Part shown: positions 55,542 to 64,000 of the stretch, piece by piece | How positions within the stretch are numbered: the first letter of the stretch is position 1 | Layout of the letters: the number at the start of each line of letters is the position of its first letter | Assembly (NCBI RefSeq): GCF_014861395.1 | Contig: NZ_RRYV01000003.1 | Coordinates: 1-64,000, forward strand | DNA length: 64,000 nucleotides | Source: Psychrobacter sp. FME13 | Lineage (GTDB): Bacteria > Pseudomonadota > Gammaproteobacteria > Pseudomonadales > Moraxellaceae | Direction of reading: 5' to 3' | The notes under the pieces: generated by a model | Databases searched by the model: none | Told to the model about the DNA's origin: nothing | Seen by the model: only the letters and a program-made list of their open reading frames with translations | Translations under genes and position numbers: made by a program

Positions 55542-56024
55542 ATGACACAGGTTCATTCTAATAAGTCATTAAAGTCTATTTTTGGTATCACATTAATGGC
55601 AGCTGCCCTAGGCTTAACGGCATGTAGCCCTTCAGCAGATACTGACTCTAACCCTGATCTACAAGCCCGTCAAGACAGCATGAAAAACTGGGGTGATGCC
55701 ATGGGTGTCATGGGCGATATGGCTAAAGCACCTGATACCTTTGATGCAGATGTCGTTAAAGAACAAGCCGCATTCTTAGCAGAAGATGCTAGTACGCCCT
55801 GGAGTCATTTCGAAGACCCAGAAAACATGGGTAATGCAACTGAGGCAGTTTGGTCTAATGCGGAAGGGTTCCGTGCAGAAGCCGAAAACTTCGAAGCCGT
55901 CACTGCTAATCTAAGCGCTGCTGCACAGACAGCGACTAGTATGGATGACATCAAGCCTGCCTTTGGTGAAGTTGGTGCAAGCTGTAAATCATGTCATACT
56001 GATTTTAGAGCAAAAGACGAATAA
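55542..56024 (+). CDS. Lipoprotein cytochrome c' (class II cytochrome c)
   Basis: 160 aa. The signal ends in lipobox LGLTAC (cysteine near residue 28), so the protein should be lipid-anchored. A single C-terminal heme site CKSCHTDFRAK and the helical pattern (RQDSMKNWGDAMG, ASTPWSHFEDPENMG) match cytochrome c', which binds NO and other small ligands in the periplasm. Most cytochromes c' are soluble, so the lipid anchor is a less common variant. AAAGGAGT precedes the ATG. Its terminator is displaced by an inserted MITE. Confidence 0.85.
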   Translation: MTQVHSNKSLKSIFGITLMAAALGLTACSPSADTDSNPDLQARQDSMKNWGDAMGVMGDMAKAPDTFDADVVKEQAAFLAEDASTPWSHFEDPENMGNATEAVWSNAEGFRAEAENFEAVTANLSAAAQTATSMDDIKPAFGEVGASCKSCHTDFRAKDE

Positions 56025-56041
56025 ATCTTTATACTGATAGC

Positions 56042-56215
56042 TAGGGCGTGTCTTCAAGTTACTCGATAGTCATCTCAATGGGCTAAAAATGGCTGAATCT
56101 TGACAAACATCGTCAAATAGCTGGTTAATATCCCGATATTATCTGCGCTATTTTCCTTGTTTGACGGCAATTTATCTCATTTTTATCACCATTTTTGAAA
56201 TGAAGACACGCCCTA
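56042..56215. mobile_element. 174-bp MITE-like element, family 1, copy D (inverted)
   Basis: Inverted relative to copies A and C. Ends TAGGGCGTGTCTTCA and TGAAGACACGCCCTA are perfect 15-bp inverted repeats. It is flanked by CTA/TAG, consistent with TA-type target duplication. It lies between the cytochrome c' stop codon and its terminator. Confidence 0.87.
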
Positions 56216-56226
56216 GTAGACAAGCA

Positions 56227-56264
56227 TAAAAAAACCGCCACATTTTTGATAGGGCGGTTTTTTT
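56227..56264. terminator. Bidirectional terminator
   Basis: AAAACCGCC and GGCGGTTTT stem with T7; serves the convergent cytochrome c' and mscS-type genes. Confidence 0.85.
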
Positions 56265-56301
56265 ATTATCAAAATTAAGCTATGTCCATATTAAGACATG
56301 A

Positions 56302-57258
56302 TTACTCTGCTACTGACTTGCTCGTATCAATTGGCTTGCTTGTATCGATCGTTTTTTGCTCATTCAGTTTATTCACAATCGTCACGACAGATGAATCACT
56401 CAAATCTATCGTCCGAATTGGGAATGGAATATTTATACCAGCCGCATCAAATGCGCTCTTGATCTCCACAAAAACCTGATGAGTCGAGGCGACTTTATTG
56501 GCCTGTGTGCCATCTTCAATAAACCAACGCACCATCAAATCAATCGAAGAATCTCCAAAACCCGTCGCAATCACACTCGGCTGAGCTTTCTTTGAGACAC
56601 TATCTGATCTGTCTAATGCTTGCAAAATTTCAGCTTTTGCTGCTTCGATGTCGTCTTCATAACCAATACCCACGGCCAGTTGTAATCGGCGCTGCTTATA
56701 TGCCGTATTGACTGTCAACGCTGAGGTATATAAATCAGAATTGGGAATCACCACTTGCCGACCATCATAAGTTTTGATGGTCGTTGCACGGATCTTAATA
56801 TCTTCGACGGTGCCCTCATATTCACCAGACACTATCTGATCGCCGATACGAAACGGCTCTGAAATAAGTAGCAAGATACCAGACAGCAAGTTTTGAAAAA
56901 TATCTTTAAAGGCAAAACCAATAGCAACTGAACCGATACCAAGTGCACCGATCAACTTGGCAGGCGTAAAGTCTGGTACTGTAATGACCATGGCTATCAT
57001 AATGCCAATAAAGATAATGAGCGCCCCACCCACTCGCTGAAAGACTTTAACTAGATTTTGATGACGTCTACGACGGCCTAAAATTTTATAAACAACCTTT
57101 TTAAAGGCAATCGATAAAAACCAAAACACAAGAACCACGATGATAGAAGCAACAAAATATGGAATACGCTCAAGAAAGCTAACGAATATTTCATTTGCTG
57201 AATCAATAATACTTTGATAAGTCAGAACATCAGTGGTTACTTCCTCAGAGGTGGGCAT
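56302..57258 (-). CDS. Small-conductance mechanosensitive channel, MscS family
   Basis: 318-aa inner-membrane channel that opens on osmotic downshock. Three N-terminal membrane helices are visible; the pore helix is ALGIGSVAIGFAFKDIFQNLLSGILLL, whose first part reads ALGIGSVAIGFAFKD. The cytoplasmic beta domain has GEYEGTVEDIKIRATTIKTYDGR. The C-terminus ends with a duplicated (T/P)IDTSK segment coded by an 18-bp imperfect repeat. AAGGAG precedes the ATG. Size and topology match E. coli MscS (286 aa). Confidence 0.93.
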   Translation of the reverse strand: MPTSEEVTTDVLTYQSIIDSANEIFVSFLERIPYFVASIIVVLVFWFLSIAFKKVVYKILGRRRRHQNLVKVFQRVGGALIIFIGIMIAMVITVPDFTPAKLIGALGIGSVAIGFAFKDIFQNLLSGILLLISEPFRIGDQIVSGEYEGTVEDIKIRATTIKTYDGRQVVIPNSDLYTSALTVNTAYKQRRLQLAVGIGYEDDIEAAKAEILQALDRSDSVSKKAQPSVIATGFGDSSIDLMVRWFIEDGTQANKVASTHQVFVEIKSAFDAAGINIPFPIRTIDLSDSSVVTIVNKLNEQKTIDTSKPIDTSKSVAE

Positions 57259-57362
57259 TTAGGTATCACTCCTTTGATCAGGGGGCTCGCTAACTTACTC
57301 AATCCATTAATAACTATAACTGCTTGGCATAAGCAATAACTCCTTATACCACGCATTCAAAC

Positions 57363-57938
57363 CTAACCCATCAAGTCAGCTTGGACAATCTCAATCCAGT
57401 AACCATCGACATCTTTGATAAAGGCAATGTTTTTCATACTGCCATCTTCTGGGCGTTTTTTGTATTCGACATTGTTTTTATCAAACCAAGCAACGGCTTC
57501 CTCTAAATTAGGGACGCTAAAACAGATATGACCAAAGCCTTGTGGCTCTTGGTTGCCATCATGATAACTAAAGTCAGCTTGGGTTTCGGTCCCGTAATTA
57601 TGGGTCAACTCTAAGATGCCACGTTGACGGAATGCAAAAATTTCTAAATCATTGCCAGCTGGCAAATTCTCACGCTCGCTTTCTGTCAATTTGGCTAAAA
57701 AGTATAAATCAAAACCCATATCAGGGAACTTTTTGACCGCAAGCAACGTCATACCAATAACGCCTGTGTAAAAGGCTAATGACTTGGCAGGGTCTTTTAC
57801 CCGTAGCATCGTATGGTTAAAAGTAAAGCCTGTCGTCTGAGCTGAAATTGGCTGCACACCAGTAGTGATTACACTGCTCTCTGGCTGATCAATGACAAAA
57901 TCATTATGATTATCGGTAGCTGATTCAGTATTTGACAT
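57363..57938 (-). CDS. gloA: Glyoxalase I (lactoylglutathione lyase)
   Basis: Converts the methylglyoxal-glutathione hemithioacetal to lactoylglutathione. 191 aa from the ATG at 57938 (AGGATA upstream); the frame to 58037 adds an unrelated 33 residues. Vicinal oxygen chelate fold: FNHTMLRVKDPAKSLAFY, ILELTHNYGTE, GFGHICFSVPNLEEA and YWIEIVQ contain the metal-binding His and Glu residues. Length matches the larger, yeast/Pseudomonas-type single-domain enzymes rather than the 135-aa E. coli form. Confidence 0.94.
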   Translation of the reverse strand: MSNTESATDNHNDFVIDQPESSVITTGVQPISAQTTGFTFNHTMLRVKDPAKSLAFYTGVIGMTLLAVKKFPDMGFDLYFLAKLTESERENLPAGNDLEIFAFRQRGILELTHNYGTETQADFSYHDGNQEPQGFGHICFSVPNLEEAVAWFDKNNVEYKKRPEDGSMKNIAFIKDVDGYWIEIVQADLMG

Positions 57939-58086
57939 AGATATAAATATCCTAATATTAACAATATATTGAATTGAGAAATAAGCGCGCAAAATTTTTT
58001 TTACGCGCTTGACCCTCTTATCATAATAAAAAATCATGAAAGGATTGAGAGGGTTTTGTAAGAGTCTGTGCTAGGGCGGGGTTTAA

Positions 58087-58725
58087 TTAACTTTCTAAAA
58101 ACCTTACTTTTCCTGTCTCTAAGTCATACTCGGCACCAACGACTAGCAATTGACCGCTATTAGTCAAATCTTCTAGCGCACGCGAACCATGCTTAAGCTG
58201 ACTAACTGACATGCGTACGTTGGCACGGATAGAGCGGTCTAGCAATTCATCAGCATCGACATCCTGACCGTTCGCTGTTGCTAGCTCATGTAAATTATAG
58301 ACACTTGGGCGAATACGATCGACGATAGATTGCAAGTTAGGAGAGTAGTTTTGCTCGGGATTGATAAGCGTCTCTACACAGGCCGTGACCGCACCGCAAT
58401 GTGAATGTCCAAGTACCACGACCAGTTTTGTACCAAATTTTTCAGCAGCAAACTCAATGGATCCAATCTGTGAAGGCGCTACCACGTTTCCTGCGACTCG
58501 AATGACAAACAAATCACCTAAGCCCTGATCAAATACAATCTCAACAGGTACGCGTGCATCCGAACAACCCAAAATAATCGCCAAAGGATCTTGATCTTTC
58601 ACCAACTCTGGTCGACGCTGCATACCTGACTCAATACTGGTAAGACTATCCACATAGCGTGCGTTGCCTTCTCTTAAAATCTCAAGGGCTTCTTGACCCG
58701 TTTTTGGGCGTGTATCGTTAGGCAT
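58087..58725 (-). CDS. can: Beta-class carbonic anhydrase
   Basis: Interconverts CO2 and bicarbonate. 212 aa from the ATG at 58725 (AAAGGAT upstream); the longer frame to 58815 is not conserved. Zinc ligands are C54 and D56 (CSDARVP), H107 and C110 (GHSHCGAVTAC), with the conserved R58 pairing D56. The full motif VIRVAGNVVAPSQIGSIEFA is present. No signal peptide, so cytoplasmic. Confidence 0.95.
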   Translation of the reverse strand: MPNDTRPKTGQEALEILREGNARYVDSLTSIESGMQRRPELVKDQDPLAIILGCSDARVPVEIVFDQGLGDLFVIRVAGNVVAPSQIGSIEFAAEKFGTKLVVVLGHSHCGAVTACVETLINPEQNYSPNLQSIVDRIRPSVYNLHELATANGQDVDADELLDRSIRANVRMSVSQLKHGSRALEDLTNSGQLLVVGAEYDLETGKVRFLES

Positions 58726-59266
58726 AAAATATCCTTTATTATCAATATTATGAAAGTGACAGGCTGTTTTAAATCGATTTATACAAACAAAAATTGGCTC
58801 AGTATTTACTAGCAATGATTAATAACCAGCATGCTGACCATATTTGTCAGCCACAACGTGATTGTATAGCAATCAGAATTAAAAATTGATAAAAAGTTTA
58901 GGTTTAATGTCTCTGCAGAACCTCCATACTTTTGCATCATAACTTTTTCCTCATATAGTATAGAGAAACGGTAAAGAGCAAAATGATAAATATTAACGGC
59001 AATTTTTTCCTTGTTTATCTAAAACCTGTCTCATTTCAAGCCTCACAATCTAATTAATGACACGTCCTAATACAAGCGATTGCATACCACTTGTCATCGC
59101 TTGCATCCTTATAACGAACTTGCACTAATTTATATCGAGGGTTTGTTATAATACGTGTCAATAAAACTAAGTTTATCTCTACTGATCATATCCACATTCA
59201 ATCACCTTGATAGCAGCATCCTAAATAAATCGCCATATCATCATGTTAGATGCCTAGGAAAAAACC
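58726..59266. other. can-potA intergenic region
   Basis: 541 bp between divergent genes. A sequence ending GACACGTCCTAA near 59058 may be a worn end of the family 1 element. A good extended -10 for potA lies at 59144-59152. No gene is recognised. Confidence 0.45.
59144..59152 (+). promoter_or_regulatory. Extended -10 promoter candidate for potABC
   Basis: TG-T-TATAAT, identical in an 11-bp context (TTTGTTATAAT) to that before thiG; about 115 bp before the potA ATG. Confidence 0.5.
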
Positions 59267-60508
59267 ATGACCATCCCTCCTCCCAATACGCACAAAACTC
59301 CTGTATCACCCAATGATGACAAGGTGCTGTTGCAACTGACTGGTCTAAAAAAAACCTTTGATCAAACGGAAGTATTAAAAGATATCAACCTAGATATCAA
59401 GCATGGAGAGTTTCTGACCCTGCTAGGCCCATCCGGTTGTGGCAAGACGACATTACTACGTTTGATTGCAGGTTTTGAGCAGCCAAATGAGGGCGCTATA
59501 TATTTGGATGGTCTACAGATGGCAGGGTTGCCAGCAGATAAACGTCCAGTCAATACTGTATTTCAGCAATATGCATTGTTTCCTCATATGAGTGTCGCAC
59601 AAAATGTGGCGTACGGACTCAAACTCAAAAAAGTATCTAAAGATGAGACTAAAACACGAGTGAGCGAGATGCTCGCCATGGTACAGCTAGAGCATTTAGC
59701 CAATCGTAAACCACAAGATTTATCAGGTGGTCAGCAGCAGCGTGTAGCGATTGCGCGTGCCGTGATCAATCGTCCCAAATTATTATTACTTGATGAGCCA
59801 TTATCCGCGCTCGATCACAAGCTGCGTTTGCAAATGCAATCTGAGCTAAAACGATTACAGCGTGAGCTGGGCATTACTTTTGTATTTGTCACTCATGACC
59901 AAGAAGAAGCACTATCGATGTCGGACCGTATCGCGGTGATGAAAGATGGCTCATTTCAGCAAATCGGCACACCCATTGAGATTTATGAGACGCCTGCCAA
60001 CTTGTTCACCGCCAAATTCATCGGTGAGACCAACTTGTTCAAAGCTGAAGTAAAAGGTGTGTATCCCAATCAGCCAGATCGTGATGGCAAAGTCACCAAC
60101 GGACGTATCGAAGTAGAGGTTTGCGAGGCGCAAGCACAAGATGGACCTACAGCACTACGGAATCTACGCCGTCCTAATTTTGCCAATGATGTGCAGGTAG
60201 GCGACATCGTAAATTTACTGCTTCGTCCTGAAGACTTACGGATTTATGATCCAAAAGATGATGAAAACATTGGCCTGTTTGGCCGCGTTATTGAAAGCAA
60301 CTATAAAGGCAGTACGTTAGACTCAATTATCGAACTGGCAAACGGTCATATTATTAAGGCCTCTGAGTTCTTTGATGAAGACGACCCGAGCTTTGATTAC
60401 AAACTAAACGAAGGTGTCAAAGTCTCATGGGTAGATGGCTGGGAATGGGTATTGCCAGAAGTCTCCGAAAATATGTCAGACACGACTGTACAAAAGGATG
60501 GTAGCTGA
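59267..60508 (+). CDS. potA: Spermidine/putrescine ABC transporter ATP-binding protein
   Basis: 413 aa. ABC ATPase with Walker [18 protein letters not shown], signature [14 protein letters not shown], Walker [13 protein letters not shown] and H-loop [14 protein letters not shown], followed by a C-terminal TOBE-type regulatory domain ([14 protein letters not shown]). Energises polyamine uptake with PotB and PotC. AGGAAAA precedes the ATG. The stop overlaps the potB start (ATGA-type). The substrate is inferred from the potA-potB-potC arrangement and family resemblance. Confidence 0.92.
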   Translation: MTIPPPNTHKTPVSPNDDKVLLQLTGLKKTFDQTEVLKDINLDIKHGEFLTLLGPSGCGKTTLLRLIAGFEQPNEGAIYLDGLQMAGLPADKRPVNTVFQQYALFPHMSVAQNVAYGLKLKKVSKDETKTRVSEMLAMVQLEHLANRKPQDLSGGQQQRVAIARAVINRPKLLLLDEPLSALDHKLRLQMQSELKRLQRELGITFVFVTHDQEEALSMSDRIAVMKDGSFQQIGTPIEIYETPANLFTAKFIGETNLFKAEVKGVYPNQPDRDGKVTNGRIEVEVCEAQAQDGPTALRNLRRPNFANDVQVGDIVNLLLRPEDLRIYDPKDDENIGLFGRVIESNYKGSTLDSIIELANGHIIKASEFFDEDDPSFDYKLNEGVKVSWVDGWEWVLPEVSENMSDTTVQKDGS

Positions 60509-61386
60509 TGGCACCTCGTAGCTTGGGCAGTAAAAGTCCTTTTCGTACCGCAACGCTATGGTTGATTTGGGGTTGGCTACTGATATTTGCGCTATTGCCA
60601 AACATCTTAGTCATTGCTGTCAGTTTTTTGACCCGTGATAGCAGTGCTTTTATTAGCTTGCCGGTCAGCATCGATAGTTATGTGCGTATGATCGACCCCT
60701 TATATTTTGAGGTCTTTGTGCACTCACTATGGATGGCAGGTATCACAACCGTCATCTGCTTACTACTCGGTTACCCTTTTGCTTGGCTGATATCTAAAGC
60801 CAAAGTACGCTGGCAACCACTATTGATGATGCTATTGATACTGCCATTTTGGACCAACTCTTTAGTACGTACCTATGCACTCAAATTACTGTTTGCTAAT
60901 AACGGTTTGATTAATAAATCACTACTTGCTATAGGCGTTATCGATACACCTATCGATATTTTATATACGCAAGGTGCGGTGATTGCTGGTCTGACGTATT
61001 TGTTATTTCCATTTATGGTATTGCCTTTATATGCGGTGTTTACTGATTTACGTAATGACATGCTGTTGGCCTCTCAGGATTTGGGTGCATCCAAGACCCA
61101 GACGTTTTGGCACGTGGTGCTACCATTGACGACACCTGGGATTATCTCTGGGGTGCTCTTAGTGTTATTACCTGCGATGGGTATGTTTTATGTAGCAGAT
61201 ATTTTGGGTGGCTCACGTAACTTATTGGTCGGTAATATCATCAAAAACCAATTTTTAGATGCCCGTGACTGGCCATTTGGGGCCGCCGCCAGTGTAATAC
61301 TGACACTGGCAATGGCGTTGTTATTACTCGCCTACCGCGCCAGCAGTCGCCGTATTGGTAAAACCGACTTTAATGAGGTGGCCTAA
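60508..61386 (+). CDS. potB: Spermidine/putrescine ABC transporter permease
   Basis: 292 aa, about six membrane helices (LIWGWLLIFALLPNILVIAV first). The ABC-permease EAA loop region is DMLLASQDLGASKTQTFWHV then LPLTTPG. Short overlaps with potA and potC imply coupled translation. Pairs with PotC to form the membrane channel. Confidence 0.92.
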   Translation: MAPRSLGSKSPFRTATLWLIWGWLLIFALLPNILVIAVSFLTRDSSAFISLPVSIDSYVRMIDPLYFEVFVHSLWMAGITTVICLLLGYPFAWLISKAKVRWQPLLMMLLILPFWTNSLVRTYALKLLFANNGLINKSLLAIGVIDTPIDILYTQGAVIAGLTYLLFPFMVLPLYAVFTDLRNDMLLASQDLGASKTQTFWHVVLPLTTPGIISGVLLVLLPAMGMFYVADILGGSRNLLVGNIIKNQFLDARDWPFGAAASVILTLAMALLLLAYRASSRRIGKTDFNEVA

Positions 61387-62174
61387 TGTCTCATTCACGC
61401 ACATTGAAGCTTGGCAGTATCGCTGCTAAAGGCTACCTTAGCTTGATTTATACCTTGCTATATCTACCTATCATCGTCTTAGTAGTGATGTCATTTAACC
61501 AGTCAAAGATTGGCTACAACTGGGGCGGGTTTAGCTTAAAGTGGTATGAATCGCTCTTTAATAACCAAGCGATGCTCGATGCGTTTTGGCACTCTATTGT
61601 CTTAGGTTTAGTCGCTGCAACTGTCTCAACGTTGATAGGTACACTCACTGCCCTAGCCTTACATCGTTATAATTTTCGCGGTAAAGGCCTACTAAATGGT
61701 CTGCTATTTGTGTTGATGATGTCGCCTGAGATTGTGCTCGCTATCTCGTTATTAGCATTGTTCTTATTAATCGGACTGCAATTGGGCTTTGTCTCACTGC
61801 TATTGGCACACATTACCTTTTGCTTGCCCTTCGTGGTCATCACTGTGTTTGCACGGCTGAGTAGCTTAGATGAGCGCTTGATGGAAGCGGCACGTGATTT
61901 AGGTGCCAATGAATCAACGATGGTGCGCACTGTACTAATTCCAGTCATTTTACCTGCGGTTATGGCAGGTTGGTTGCTGGCCTTTACCTTGTCACTAGAT
62001 GATGTAGTGGTTTCAACCTTTGTGACAGGACCCAGTTATGAGATTTTACCGTTACGGATTTATTCTATGGTAAGAGTTGGGTTAAAGCCTGAGGTCAATG
62101 CCATTGGTACATTATTATTAGTCGCTTCTTTAATATTGGTTATTATCTCACAAGTACTGTTGCGCAAGCGCTAG
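61386..62174 (+). CDS. potC: Spermidine/putrescine ABC transporter permease
   Basis: 262 aa, six-helix permease with EAA loop LMEAARDLGANESTMVRTV then LIPVILPAV. N-terminal helix LSLIYTLLYLPIIVLVVMSF followed by the PotC-typical NQSKIGYNWGGFSLKWYESLF. GAGGT precedes the ATG. No potD-type binding protein follows: the next gene is metR. Confidence 0.92.
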   Translation: MSHSRTLKLGSIAAKGYLSLIYTLLYLPIIVLVVMSFNQSKIGYNWGGFSLKWYESLFNNQAMLDAFWHSIVLGLVAATVSTLIGTLTALALHRYNFRGKGLLNGLLFVLMMSPEIVLAISLLALFLLIGLQLGFVSLLLAHITFCLPFVVITVFARLSSLDERLMEAARDLGANESTMVRTVLIPVILPAVMAGWLLAFTLSLDDVVVSTFVTGPSYEILPLRIYSMVRVGLKPEVNAIGTLLLVASLILVIISQVLLRKR

Positions 62175-62267
62175 CTGTTGCTGAATCATTAATTATATAC
62201 TATGAATGAAAGTCAGCAACATATGTACTATAATGAATTTATCTCACTTTAGTGGTTAGGTCGTCTT

Positions 62268-63158
62268 ATGCTAGAACTACGCCATCTCAACACCTTGACC
62301 GCGCTACGAGCGCATGGCTCACTTGCTGCCGCTGCCGATGAGCTGCACGTCACAGCGTCTGCGGTATCACACCAATTAAAAGAGCTAGAGAGTTACTACG
62401 ATATCAACTTGGTCAATCGTCGTACGCGACCGCTCACCTTTACGCCAGCTGGTAAAGCCGTACTGGCATTAGCAGATAACATCCTGCCGCAAGTGACCCG
62501 TACCAAATCCAATCTTAAACGCCTAGCACACGGGCAAGCAGGCAGGTTACGCCTAGCCTCTGAATGTCACAGCTGCTTTGATTGGCTAATGCCGATACTC
62601 AATCAGTATCGCCGCGAATGGTCTGATGTGGAGCTGGACTTTGCGACGGGCTTTGAGCCTGAGCCCCATCATTTATTGATGGAAGGTGATATTGACCTGC
62701 TGATTACCACCAGCAACTTACCGATAGAAGGACTCTGTTATCAGCCACTATTTGAATACGAGAGTCGTTTAGTACTGTCACCCATGCATGATTTGGCAGC
62801 GCAAGATTTTATCGATCCAAGTGATTTGACTGATGAGACTTTGATTGCCTATCCCGTCGAGGCCAAACGTCTCGATATTATCGCCAACTTTATGACGCCA
62901 GCGCAGGTAAGCTTTGAGAGCGTTCGTACGACAGAGCTGACAGCGATGCTGATTCAGCTGGTCGCTAGTGAACGCGGAGTTGCTGCATTGCCTGATTGGG
63001 TCGTCGCGGAATATGAGAAAAAAGGTTGGGTCGTCTCGCGGAAGTTGGGTGTAGGTGTACATTGTCAGTTGTATGCAGCAACGCGCACATCTAGCCAAGA
63101 TACGGCGTATATGCAAGGGTTTGCGAATTTACTAGAAGGGATAGTGAAGCCGTTGTAG
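62268..63158 (+). CDS. metR: LysR-type regulator MetR
   Basis: 296 aa. N-terminal LysR helix-turn-helix (MLELRHLNTLTALRAHGSLA, LHVTASAVSHQLKELE) and a periplasmic-binding-like effector domain. Family-specific stretches LRLASECHSCFDWLMPIL, LIAYPVEAKRLDII and LVASERGVAALPDWVV match MetR, which activates methionine biosynthesis genes with homocysteine as co-regulator in E. coli. No target gene is adjacent. AGGT precedes the ATG. Confidence 0.9.
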   Translation: MLELRHLNTLTALRAHGSLAAAADELHVTASAVSHQLKELESYYDINLVNRRTRPLTFTPAGKAVLALADNILPQVTRTKSNLKRLAHGQAGRLRLASECHSCFDWLMPILNQYRREWSDVELDFATGFEPEPHHLLMEGDIDLLITTSNLPIEGLCYQPLFEYESRLVLSPMHDLAAQDFIDPSDLTDETLIAYPVEAKRLDIIANFMTPAQVSFESVRTTELTAMLIQLVASERGVAALPDWVVAEYEKKGWVVSRKLGVGVHCQLYAATRTSSQDTAYMQGFANLLEGIVKPL

Positions 63159-63472
63159 GTTCATTACTGATTACTTTCTTATAGTTATAAAATATTAGTC
63201 ACTTTTTCATATCGTAACAAATGTTATGGTAAATAATGGTTCCCTAGTGAGGAATTGAACCTTAGGCTGTAGGCTAATGGTATCAGGGTTTTAACTTGCT
63301 AAGATAACCACAGTGTACTTCATGGTGTACTTACCATACATATTCTATCTATGATCGGTGCGCTATACAGGCTTCGAACTATATGCTATATCTCAGAGAG
63401 TTGAGTCTCTGATAATCCCGGTGCGGTTCAACGTGCAAGTTACACAACAATTCGTATTTAAGGATAAGTATA
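63159..63472. other. metR-GNAT intergenic region with tRNA-like fragments
   Basis: The minus strand of 63238-63310 ends AAGGTTCAATTCCTCACTAG then GGAACCA, like a T-arm plus acceptor with CCA. The minus strand near 63354-63420 contains TAGTTCGAAGCCTGTATAGC then GCACC and a CAGAGA/TCTCTG hairpin. Neither folds into a convincing complete cloverleaf by eye. These may be worn tRNA copies or tRNA-derived att sites. Confidence 0.3.
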
Positions 63473-63976
63473 ATGAAAATTGAAATACGTCATGCCGAGC
63501 CAGAAGATGCAGAAGCGTTGCAAGCCATTCATGCAGATGAGGCCTTATATGCAAATACTTTGCAGTTGCCTATGCCGTCCAAGACCCTATGGCATAAACG
63601 ATTGGCGGATATATCTGAAAATACGTATTTTCTGGTGGCTGAAGTTGAGGGTGAAGTAGTAGGTTGTCTAGGGCTTGATACCATGATATCAAAACGTCGA
63701 CGCCATGTAGCAAGCTTTGGGGTCAGCGTAAAGTCCGCGTCACAGGGTAAGGGTGTGGGTCGAGCTCTTATAACTACAGCGCTGGATTTGGCCGATAATT
63801 GGCTGGATATAAAACGTATTGAGATTACTGCTTACACCGATAACATCGGAGGCATTGGTTTATATAAAAGCTTGGGCTTTGTGATAGAAGGTGAAATGGT
63901 GGATTATGCTTATCGTAACGGCGAGTATGTCAATGCCTATCAGATGGCAAGAATTCGAAAAGCTAAAAATGGGTGA
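63473..63976 (+). CDS. GNAT family N-acetyltransferase (YhhY-like)
   Basis: 167 aa, complete. Acetyl-CoA-binding motif A is SASQGKGVGRALITTALDLA; the preceding strand is RHVASFGVSV, and the C-terminal GLYKSLGFVIEGEMVDYAYR is typical of GNAT enzymes. Overall order resembles E. coli YhhY, an amino-acid N-acetyltransferase, but the substrate is not shown. AAGGAT precedes the ATG. Confidence 0.88.
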   Translation: MKIEIRHAEPEDAEALQAIHADEALYANTLQLPMPSKTLWHKRLADISENTYFLVAEVEGEVVGCLGLDTMISKRRRHVASFGVSVKSASQGKGVGRALITTALDLADNWLDIKRIEITAYTDNIGGIGLYKSLGFVIEGEMVDYAYRNGEYVNAYQMARIRKAKNG

Positions 63977-64000
63977 TTCTGGGTATACCCCAAGGTAACC

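Overview
The window looks like a chromosomal segment of a Psychrobacter-like gammaproteobacterium (Moraxellaceae). This rests on the A+T-rich composition, very long low-complexity RNase E and MutS proteins, a WS/DGAT wax ester synthase, the Acinetobacter/Moraxella-type minor pilin cluster and the divergent rne/rluC pair. The species call is inference from gene content and was not tested against a database. Most of the window is core housekeeping DNA. No prophage, CRISPR array, plasmid backbone or complete insertion sequence was seen.

Layout. 0-8 kb: an HAD phosphatase and rluC, then a 1.2-kb gene-poor stretch with a decayed CopD-like reading frame, rne and a DUF808 membrane protein. 8.7-12.6 kb: a lipoprotein-type DsbC, homoserine dehydrogenase and a thiolase. 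13-15.2 kb: two DUF2382 stress-type proteins and a small acidic lipoprotein. 15.5-22.4 kb: secA, divergent from mutS, then fdxA. 22.4-23.6 kb: a REP/RAYT module and the tail of an IS1595-type transposase. 23.5-32.2 kb: a type IV pilus cluster on the minus strand (fimT-pilV-pilW-pilX-pilY1-pilE-pilE2), followed by a separately promoted pilin with a sigma-54-type promoter. 32.7-41.8 kb: comF, phospholipase A1, dsbD, a free-standing copy of the DsbD N-terminal domain, an unrecognised protein and an AraC regulator. 42.0-45.6 kb: tRNA-His, tRNA-Arg and tRNA-Pro followed by a McrB/McrC modification-dependent restriction pair. 46-64 kb: a DUF4442 protein, thiG, wax synthase, suhB, dxs, ribA-hemF, a lipoprotein cytochrome c', MscS, glyoxalase I, carbonic anhydrase, potABC, metR and a GNAT acetyltransferase.

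How the genes fit together. The pilus genes encode the priming minor pilins, the PilY1 tip adhesin and a major-type pilin for one machine. ComF, a DNA-uptake protein, lies just beyond them. Three envelope thiol-redox genes (dsbC, dsbD, free n-DsbD) point to an elaborated periplasmic disulfide pathway that could serve pilins and c-type cytochromes. dxs and thiG both belong to DXP metabolism, and ribA-hemF are cofactor genes.

The most unusual features are small-scale. There are two dispersed families of short non-autonomous elements (about 174 bp and about 110 bp). One 174-bp element supplies the stop codon of the AraC gene, and a 15-bp fragment of the same end closes the small lipoprotein gene. 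A RAYT transposase is surrounded by hairpins that all start with GTAG. The n-DsbD domain is duplicated with a shift toward lysine. The McrB lacks the N-terminal DNA-recognition domain of the E. coli protein. Nothing seen amounts to a clearly new multi-gene system; the free n-DsbD/DsbD pair and the McrBC variant are the best candidates for new biology.
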